Shown: piece after piece, positions 63,158 through 64,000 of the stretch
Layout: every line of letters starts with the position of its first letter
How positions within the stretch are numbered: the first letter of the stretch is position 1
From: Larkinella punicea
GTDB taxonomy: Bacteria; Bacteroidota; Bacteroidia; Cytophagales; Spirosomataceae
Length of the DNA stretch: 64,000 nt
NCBI RefSeq assembly: GCF_003334855.1
Contig: NZ_QOWE01000002.1
Coordinates: 124,001 to 188,000 of the forward strand
Direction of reading: 5' to 3'
Translations under genes and position numbers: made by a program
The notes under the pieces: model-generated
The model's input: the letters and a program-made list of their open reading frames with translations, nothing else
Told to the model about the DNA's origin: nothing
Database searches by the model: none

Positions 63158-64000
63158 TTATTTGTACCTGTCATTCTGCTTCAAATTCGGATTCCGGTCG
63201 ATTTCGCTTTGCGGCAATGGGAACAGAACCTGATAATCAAAGGCGACTTTACCCCGTGCTTTGGCGTATTCGATGAACTTGCCGTGACGGATCAAGTCCT
63301 GACGACGGAGTTCTTCCGAGAAAAATTCCCAGCCGCGTTCCTTCAGCAAATGCGCCCGCAAGGCATCTTTGGACGCAAAATCGCCAAGTTTTAGTAAGGA
63401 AACACCCGCTTTCGTCCGCACCTGGTTGATCAGGTCGATGGCTTCCGGCGTCGGGCCGCTCAGTTCGTTGAGGGCTTCGGCGCGGCTGAGCAGAATGTCG
63501 GCGTAGCGATACACCGGAAAATCGTTGCCCATCACTTCGCCGGTCGCGCTCAGGTCTTCCTTGAACTTAAAACTACGAACATCATCGGTTCCGAGCTTGA
63601 TAATTTTTCCGTTGACATCCTCGTACTCCGTAATGATGGCCTGCCGCCGTTGATCAGCGGGGTCGAAGGTGTTGTAAAAAGCCGACAACGTTTTTAGTTG
63701 CGTCGCATAATTGGTTTTGGGTGCGGTTTTGAATTTGTAATTCGGCGGGGCCGCGTGGGGCATGTAATTATCGCCCAAACCCGGCTGGGCCAGATTGGGC
63801 CGAATGTAGATAAACTCGCTGTTTTTTTCGTTGGCAATATCGAACAAATTGGTTCGATTTGTAGAATTAAATAACTGATACACATTCAGATCGATGACTT
63901 TCTTTGCCGTTTCGGCGGTTTCCTGCCATTGCTTGTTGTTCAGGTAAAACCGGGTCAATAAGGCCAGCGCGGCCCCTTTCGTAGCCCGTCCGTATTGGGT
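63158..64000 (-). CDS. SusD/RagB-family nutrient-binding lipoprotein (N-terminus outside window)
   Basis: 281 codons open to the window edge. The GRATKGAALALLTRFYLNN segment, ILLSRAEALNELSG and INQVRTKAGV are typical of SusD/RagB, as is the C-terminal FPLPQSEIDRNPNLKQND. SusD proteins are outer-membrane lipoproteins that help a SusC partner import oligosaccharides. The SusC gene would be expected beyond 64000. With two sulfatases and an FGE downstream on the same strand it points to a sulfated-glycan utilisation locus. Confidence 0.93.
   Translation of the reverse strand, partial: TQYGRATKGAALALLTRFYLNNKQWQETAETAKKVIDLNVYQLFNSTNRTNLFDIANEKNSEFIYIRPNLAQPGLGDNYMPHAAPPNYKFKTAPKTNYATQLKTLSAFYNTFDPADQRRQAIITEYEDVNGKIIKLGTDDVRSFKFKEDLSATGEVMGNDFPVYRYADILLSRAEALNELSGPTPEAIDLINQVRTKAGVSLLKLGDFASKDALRAHLLKERGWEFFSEELRRQDLIRHGKFIEYAKARGKVAFDYQVLFPLPQSEIDRNPNLKQNDRYK

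Overview
The window looks like chromosome from a member of the Bacteroidota, probably Cytophagales close to Spirosoma/Larkinella (inference; no marker gene is present to prove it). The reasons are a SusD-family lipoprotein, a TonB-dependent receptor with a carboxypeptidase-regulatory N-terminus, three very large secreted proteins ending in type IX secretion sorting domains, absence of obvious Shine-Dalgarno sequences, and several upstream boxes of the Bacteroidota form TTG-N17/23-TAnnTTTG. Base composition is moderately GC-rich except for one AT-rich patch around 33.8-35.2 kb. No rRNA, tRNA or CRISPR array was recognised.

Layout. 1-2898: TonB receptor, cut by the window edge. 3.3-7.3 kb: housekeeping and metabolic genes (GDP-mannose synthesis, thiL, a small lipoprotein, a cytochrome b5-like protein, a BadF-type sugar kinase). 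7.4-13.8 kb: a 2142-residue secreted GH42-like protein with a long repeated stalk. 14.4-18.7 kb: a GT4 glycosyltransferase, an orphan PaaE-like reductase, an M3 peptidase. 18.8-26.6 kb: a small lipoprotein followed by a glycan-assembly cluster (sugar-nucleotide epimerase, GT-C membrane glycosyltransferase, five-bladed-propeller glycosidase-like protein, phytanoyl-CoA-type dioxygenase, two GT2 enzymes, GNAT). 26.6-33.4 kb: a membrane protein, P-type cation ATPase, a MutS-domain ATPase, YiaA-like protein, PD40 lipoprotein. 33.4-35.3 kb: an antitoxin-like gene, a broken zeta-toxin-like gene and an AT-rich aspartyl-protease gene, bounded by a direct repeat derived from the end of the next gene. 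35.3-47.7 kb: membrane protein, YheT-like hydrolase, D-2-hydroxyacid dehydrogenase, CHU_C-type surface protein, a 1337-residue propeller/HEAT/cupredoxin fusion, a methionine-type aminotransferase, a fatty-acid hydroxylase/sterol desaturase. 47.8-54.3 kb: a tripartite RND efflux set (TolC, RND pump, adaptor) with a divergent ArsR-type regulator. 54.3-57.7 kb: a secreted sialate-esterase-like protein that shares a repeated module with the 2142-residue protein. 58-64 kb: cytochrome c and, on the minus strand, SusD, two Cys-type sulfatases and a formylglycine-generating enzyme, which together read as a sulfated-glycan utilisation operon.

The most unusual material is (i) a ~100-residue, Cys-flanked module with a GW-aromatic-D and a GKGNG signature, present six times in two separate secreted proteins, with two copies in one gene almost identical at DNA level; (ii) the recombination scar at 33.7/35.3 kb; (iii) a 39-bp inverted repeat enclosing a 20/31-bp tandem array inside the sulfatase operon; and (iv) a set of long hairpins and REP-like elements at gene ends.
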